8,669 nt of DNA, taken from Chitinispirillaceae bacterium (lineage in GTDB: Bacteria > Fibrobacterota > Chitinivibrionia > Chitinivibrionales > Chitinispirillaceae). The notes beneath the pieces were generated by a model. The model made no database searches. It was not told the DNA's origin and saw only the letters and a list, made by a program, of their open reading frames with translations. Where the stretch lies: the NCBI GenBank assembly GCA_016932075.1, contig JAFGDP010000009.1, forward strand, positions 1-8,669, written 5' to 3'. Below are positions 5,938 to 8,669 of the stretch, piece by piece (positions within the stretch are counted from its first letter, which is position 1; the number at the start of each line of letters is the position of its first letter). The translations under genes were made by a program, and so were the position numbers.

Positions 5938-8085
5938 TCAATCAGACGAATTATCAGATACCGAAGAAAGCAGTTTCAGAATTTCTGATTCTGTTTCGGC
6001 TTTAAGTGCTGCCTCGGATAAACCATTCATTTCATCGATTGATATCTGGTTGATTGCAAAGCACAGGCGCGAAACTGAGAATGGATTGACACTCAAATTC
6101 CTCAAACCCAATCCGATCATAAGGCAAGCAACTGCCGGGTCGCTTGCTGCTTCTCCGCAAACGTTTACAGGTTTCCCATGTTTTCGGGCAGATTGAACAA
6201 TATGGTTTGTGGCACGAACTACGGATGGGTTACAAAAAGAATTAACCAGAGAATGGCCATGCGACCTGCGATCCAGATTAAGAATTGAATAGGTAAGATC
6301 GTTTGTTCCGATGCTCAGGAAATCAGCCTCTTTCATAATTGCATCAAGATCAAAAAGAGCGGAAGGGGTTTCTATCATCACACCAATTAAAAGTCGGTTA
6401 TCAAGCGTCTCTTTCCGTAAAATATCTTCTACAATACGTCTCGCCTGACGGAGTTCCGAAGAGCCTGTAACCATAGGAAACAGTATGCGCACATTTCCTT
6501 TTTGCGCAGCGCGAACAATAGCTGTAATCTGGATGTGGAAGAGATTCCCTTCCGCTAATGAAAATGCCAGTCCCCTGACTCCGGTGCGCAGAATCGTAGA
6601 GGCCTCGTTTCCATCAAAACGCGGGATCTTATCTCCGCCAAGATCCATAGTGCGGATCGTTACCGGGCGCGGGTTGAGCATTGCAGCCACTTCCGAATAT
6701 GCCGCCGTTTGAGTATCCAAATCCGGCGGTTGCGCTGCATGCAGGAATAGATATTCTGAGCGGAAAAGCCCTACGCCATTAAGCCCGTATTCAAGAACAA
6801 TAGCAGATTCATCCGGGTGGCCGATATTGGCATATAAATCAATTTTCATACCGTCTTTGGTTTCACAGGGGCGATCCGACCTAGGCGCTCTGGCTTGGTG
6901 TAGCCGGTGTTTGTATAATGAAAATCGTTCGGTTTGCTTTGCCGTCGGGGCCATAATCACGCTACCCGTATTCCCGTCCACCAGCAAAGTGATGCCTTCT
7001 GAGAATTGGTTAGTTGCGTTAAAGATATCACAAACCGCAGGGATGCCTCTTGCCCGGGCCAACATGGCAACATGTGAAGCAGGGCCTGTTTTTTCCGTAA
7101 TAATGGCGGCAATGTTGACCGGATCCATCTGTAGCGCATCGAATAAAAGTAGTTCATCAGAAACAACGATCGTACCGGGCTTAACCGATGAAAGTACATG
7201 GGGCAGGCTATCCTCAGAAACTCGAAGCTTGTTTAGTAACTGAAGACCGAGTTCATGAATGTCGGAAGATCGGGCGCGCATGAATGCTTTCGCATGCTTC
7301 TGAAACACCTGCTCCATGCGGGAGATTACAGCTATTATCGCGTATTCCGCACTCCGTAGTTCTTCGGAAATAATCCTATGACAATCCTGCACCAGCCTTG
7401 AATCCCCAAGCATAGTTATTCGGACATCCAAGAAAGCTACCTCTTCGTTTGCGCTACGAGCCTCAAGCTTTTTACGAAAATGATTCAACTCATCAGCGGT
7501 TGCAGAAATGGCGCGAACAATACGGCGTTTTTCCGTTTCCACCTCACTCCTATTAATGCGGACCCGGTCTGGGCCACTTGGGGTAGCCGACATGAAAATC
7601 ATAGCCGTGCCTTCAGCTATTCCTGGCGCAACCGCTCTGCCCTGCAAAGTGGTGCCGATCATCGACGTGAAATCATGAAAGCTCTGTATATTCCCACGCT
7701 GAATTGCGATTACTTTCAACATCTTCCGGGCATTAGAGGAAATAAAGACGAATAAAGACAATGAACACATTTCAAACAAGGCGTTGATTAATTCTACATG
7801 GAGGATATTAGGGACAGGCCACAGAAATGCAAAGCATATATTTGAAAACGATAATAGTGCAGCAAATGCGTATGCTATGACAGTTCGCCCCAGCCATGTC
7901 ATTAGGAGAAGCGGAGCGATATCAAGCAAGGGAATGCGGATAATTGGCCCTAACATGTAGTCGGTGAATAAAACTGCTATCATAACGATAATACCGAAAA
8001 CAATGGGCTGTTTTTGAATTATTCCATTAACTTTTTTTGCAAGGTGTGTCATCGTTGGTTTTTGCGTTAACATAAATATTTTCAC
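5938..8085 (-). CDS. Membrane-anchored PTS enzyme I (phosphoenolpyruvate-protein phosphotransferase)
   Basis: This is a 715-residue fusion. Residues 1-120 form a membrane domain with about four helices (27-45, 53-66, 69-90, 98-117), whose layout (DYMLGP...IPLLDIAPLLLMTWLGR) resembles the sensor-type four-helix domains of many GGDEF and kinase proteins. After a linker, residues 147-715 are a complete enzyme I: the N-terminal QGRAVAPGIAEGTAM segment, the helical HPr-binding insert (about 180-285), the phosphohistidine loop GPASHVAMLARARGIPAV with His338, and the PEP-binding barrel with GLFRSEYLF (Arg442), IRTMDLGGDK (Arg478), VMIETPSA (Glu572), FLSIGTNDLT (Asn595, Asp596) and the catalytic VCGEAA (Cys643). 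All expected catalytic residues are present, so transfer of phosphate from PEP to an HPr-like partner is expected. There is no GAF domain as in PtsP and no HPr in the window. The start is uncertain: GTG at 8085, or ATG at 8073 or 8052, none with a good ribosome-binding site. Confidence 0.9.
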   Translation of the reverse strand: MKIFMLTQKPTMTHLAKKVNGIIQKQPIVFGIIVMIAVLFTDYMLGPIIRIPLLDIAPLLLMTWLGRTVIAYAFAALLSFSNICFAFLWPVPNILHVELINALFEMCSLSLFVFISSNARKMLKVIAIQRGNIQSFHDFTSMIGTTLQGRAVAPGIAEGTAMIFMSATPSGPDRVRINRSEVETEKRRIVRAISATADELNHFRKKLEARSANEEVAFLDVRITMLGDSRLVQDCHRIISEELRSAEYAIIAVISRMEQVFQKHAKAFMRARSSDIHELGLQLLNKLRVSEDSLPHVLSSVKPGTIVVSDELLLFDALQMDPVNIAAIITEKTGPASHVAMLARARGIPAVCDIFNATNQFSEGITLLVDGNTGSVIMAPTAKQTERFSLYKHRLHQARAPRSDRPCETKDGMKIDLYANIGHPDESAIVLEYGLNGVGLFRSEYLFLHAAQPPDLDTQTAAYSEVAAMLNPRPVTIRTMDLGGDKIPRFDGNEASTILRTGVRGLAFSLAEGNLFHIQITAIVRAAQKGNVRILFPMVTGSSELRQARRIVEDILRKETLDNRLLIGVMIETPSALFDLDAIMKEADFLSIGTNDLTYSILNLDRRSHGHSLVNSFCNPSVVRATNHIVQSARKHGKPVNVCGEAASDPAVACLMIGLGLRNLSVNPFSVSRLCFAINQISIDEMNGLSEAALKAETESEILKLLSSVSDNSSD

Positions 8086-8261
8086 AATTATTGAAAAAGA
8101 TTACGCAAAGACTTGAATAAAATTACCTTTTAAGAATATGGCCAATTTATGTTTTGCTTCTTTCATTAGTTTCTTATGCTTTCCTGTGCGGCTGTCTTCG
8201 ATTCACTTTGTCTTGCCGCCGCTTATAATTTCAATCGTTCCAGTTTATTGCCTTAGGTAGC
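8086..8261. other. AT-rich gap upstream of the enzyme I gene; downstream flank of the intron
   Basis: This stretch separates the proposed 3' end of the group II intron from the enzyme I start on the same strand, so it should hold the enzyme I leader and any surviving promoter. No convincing -35/-10 pair, operator or RNA fold was found. Short open frames on the minus strand are interrupted by stops and are not supported as genes. Confidence 0.4.
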
Positions 8262-8289
8262 GTAGGGCTGGCGATTGCTCACCAGCCCC
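8262..8289 (-). ncRNA. Group II intron domain VI-like hairpin and 3' splice end
   Basis: On the minus strand a perfect 7-bp stem, GGGCTGG (8288-8282) with CCAGCCC (8271-8265), closes a 10-nt loop that includes TGAGCAATCG. The TAC that follows (8264-8262) fits the AY end of group II introns. The branch-point A cannot be assigned with certainty. Confidence 0.6.
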
Positions 8290-8297
8290 GCCACAGA

Positions 8298-8319
8298 CCT
8301 GTGCTGAGCCTGCCGAAGC
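8298..8319. repeat. Short repeat-like insertion between domains V and VI
   Basis: On the minus strand this 22-nt block starts GCTTCGGC and ends GCACAGG. It separates the end of the domain V-like hairpin (CCGGGAT) from TCTGTGGCGGGG. If it is removed, the hairpin end reads straight into the usual short joint before domain VI. The block resembles a short dispersed intergenic repeat type I associate with several Gram-negative groups; this is a recollection, not a checked match. Confidence 0.4.
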
Positions 8320-8349
8320 ATCCCGGCGTGCGGATTTTTCGCACAGGCT
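8320..8349 (-). ncRNA. Group II intron domain V-like hairpin
   Basis: On the minus strand AGCCTGTGCG (8349-8340) pairs with CGCAC (8332-8328) and, across a short bulge, with CGGGAT (8325-8320 region). This keeps the AGC triad position, a two-part stem and a bulge on the 3' side, as in catalytic domain V. The loop is AAAAATC rather than a GNRA tetraloop, and the 5' strand appears one base short of a symmetrical domain V. The assignment rests on this fold and on its position between the maturase gene and the domain VI-like hairpin. Confidence 0.5.
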
Positions 8350-8359
8350 TTTTTCTCCT

Positions 8360-8398
8360 GAGCGAAGCGACGTCCCGTTTACGGGATTCGGGTCACTC
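8360..8398. repeat. Palindromic repeat inside the intron, related to 1303-1345
   Basis: A perfect 5-bp stem with tetraloop (TCCCG 8373-8377, TTTA, CGGGA 8382-8386) is extended by an imperfect outer stem from GAGCGA (8360-8365) to TCACTC (8393-8398). On the plus strand GTCCCG and CGGGATTCG (8372-8390) match the core of the element at 1310-1333 in opposite orientation. It sits between the maturase stop and domain V, a part of the intron that tolerates insertions. Confidence 0.5.
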
Positions 8399-8416
8399 GC
8401 GTATCGTGAGACTTTC

Positions 8417-8669
8417 TTACCGAAGAAACGGAAGAAACGACAATTGGTAGCCTTCATTGTCAAGCCTCCTCAGAGAAGATACATTATACATAGTCCAGAT
8501 ACGTGAGAATGCATTCCAATTAAAGCTTCTGCGTTCGCTCCGACGATTTAACCAACGATAGAGCGTTTTCCTGAACAATAGGTTCAGGTTACGCAAAAAT
8601 GCCGAGTTTCCCACGACACCGTAATAGTTTCTTATTCCCCTGAGTTTGGTCTTGACCATTCCCATGATC
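8417..8669 (-). CDS. ltrA: Group II intron reverse transcriptase/maturase, C-terminal part (partial)
   Basis: The frame is open at the right edge and ends in TAA at 8419-8417; about 83 residues are visible. The sequence KLRGIRNYYGVVGNSAFLRN followed by LFRKTLYRWLNRRSERRSFNW is the characteristic end of the maturase (thumb/X) region of group II intron-encoded proteins (KLRGHxxYYGVxGN ... WLNRRSQRxSFNW). Only about 30 residues follow FNW, so there is a small DNA-binding tail at most and no HNH endonuclease domain. The known role is to bind the intron RNA for splicing and to reverse-transcribe it during retrohoming. The final stretch (YQLSFLPFLR) is not typical and may reflect a changed reading end next to the inserted palindrome. 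Whether the upstream catalytic part is intact cannot be seen. The gene name follows the usual convention for this family. Confidence 0.85.
   Translation of the reverse strand, partial: IMGMVKTKLRGIRNYYGVVGNSAFLRNLNLLFRKTLYRWLNRRSERRSFNWNAFSRIWTMYNVSSLRRLDNEGYQLSFLPFLR

Larger units (their letters stand above)
8262..8669 (-). mobile_element. 3' part of a group II intron (continues beyond the window)
   Basis: Three pieces occur in the order expected for the minus strand: the C-terminal part of the intron-encoded reverse transcriptase (8669-8417), a domain V-like hairpin (about 8349-8320) and a domain VI-like hairpin (8288-8265) followed by TAC, a normal intron ending. The proposed 3' splice boundary is therefore near 8262. 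The short reverse transcriptase tail, with no room for an HNH endonuclease, suggests a bacterial endonuclease-less class such as IIC. The rest of the intron lies beyond the right edge. The interior carries two additional short repeats, described separately. Confidence 0.75.

Noticed and set aside
5840..6196. 118-residue plus-strand frame
   Set aside because: It is antisense to the conserved C terminus of the enzyme I gene and has no recognisable protein features.
8107..8225. Decayed reverse-transcriptase N terminus on the minus strand (frame beginning VNRRQPHRKA, then ETNERSKT after a stop)
   Set aside because: It looks vaguely like intron-protein leaders, but the frame is broken by several stops and I could not confirm the resemblance; left as unannotated flank.
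8328..8354. Intrinsic terminator on the plus strand (GTGCG/CGCAC stem then AGGC and six T)
   Set aside because: No plus-strand gene ends nearby, and the same hairpin is better explained as domain V of the minus-strand intron.
8245..8463. 72-residue frame on the minus strand overlapping the maturase end
   Set aside because: It reads through the intron structural domains and repeats in another frame; the maturase frame is clearly the coding one.

Overview
The window looks like chromosomal DNA from a Gram-negative bacterium with an outer membrane. It carries a signal-peptide-bearing beta-barrel-like protein, a fragment resembling a type IX secretion C-terminal domain, and several PAS/two-component proteins of a style common in Fibrobacterota/Chitinivibrionia-like and deltaproteobacterial genomes. 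The lineage is an inference from gene style only. No rRNA, tRNA or CRISPR array was seen. The left two thirds is GC-rich (about 65% in a sampled line near 4500). The right third, from about 5760, is clearly AT-richer (about 42% GC in a sampled line near 6360).

Layout. At the left edge (1-287, +) is the 3' end of a larger gene with a T9SS-like C-terminal domain. It is followed by a complete exported, probably outer-membrane beta-barrel protein (404-1276, +). A palindromic repeat lies between this gene and the convergent 595-aa regulator at 1408-3195 (-), which has three PAS domains, a coiled coil and a LuxR-type helix-turn-helix. Diverging from that regulator is a PAS-histidine kinase-receiver hybrid (3387-5081, +), probably in an operon with a 124-aa unknown (possible L7Ae/L30e-like fold) and a 75-aa DUF2934-like protein. 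The 191-bp divergent promoter region holds a perfect 10-bp inverted repeat with an 8-nt spacer, plus an extra half site. It sits where it could control both sides.

The right part is different in composition. A 715-aa protein on the minus strand (5938-8085) fuses an N-terminal four-helix membrane domain of the sensor-protein type to a complete, catalytically intact PTS enzyme I. No HPr, EII or GAF domain accompanies it. Just downstream is a 53-codon open frame without an ATG start. The right edge (8262-8669, -) is the 3' end of a group II intron: the C-terminal maturase portion of its reverse transcriptase, a domain V-like hairpin and a domain VI-like hairpin. It appears to carry two foreign-looking short repeats, and one shares its core with the repeat at 1303-1345.

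Functional reading. The central block is best read as a sensory module: a DNA-binding PAS protein and a self-contained hybrid kinase sharing one control region. The membrane enzyme I would link phosphoenolpyruvate status to a regulatory phosphorelay at the inner membrane, with partners encoded elsewhere. These functional links are inferred from gene order and domains.
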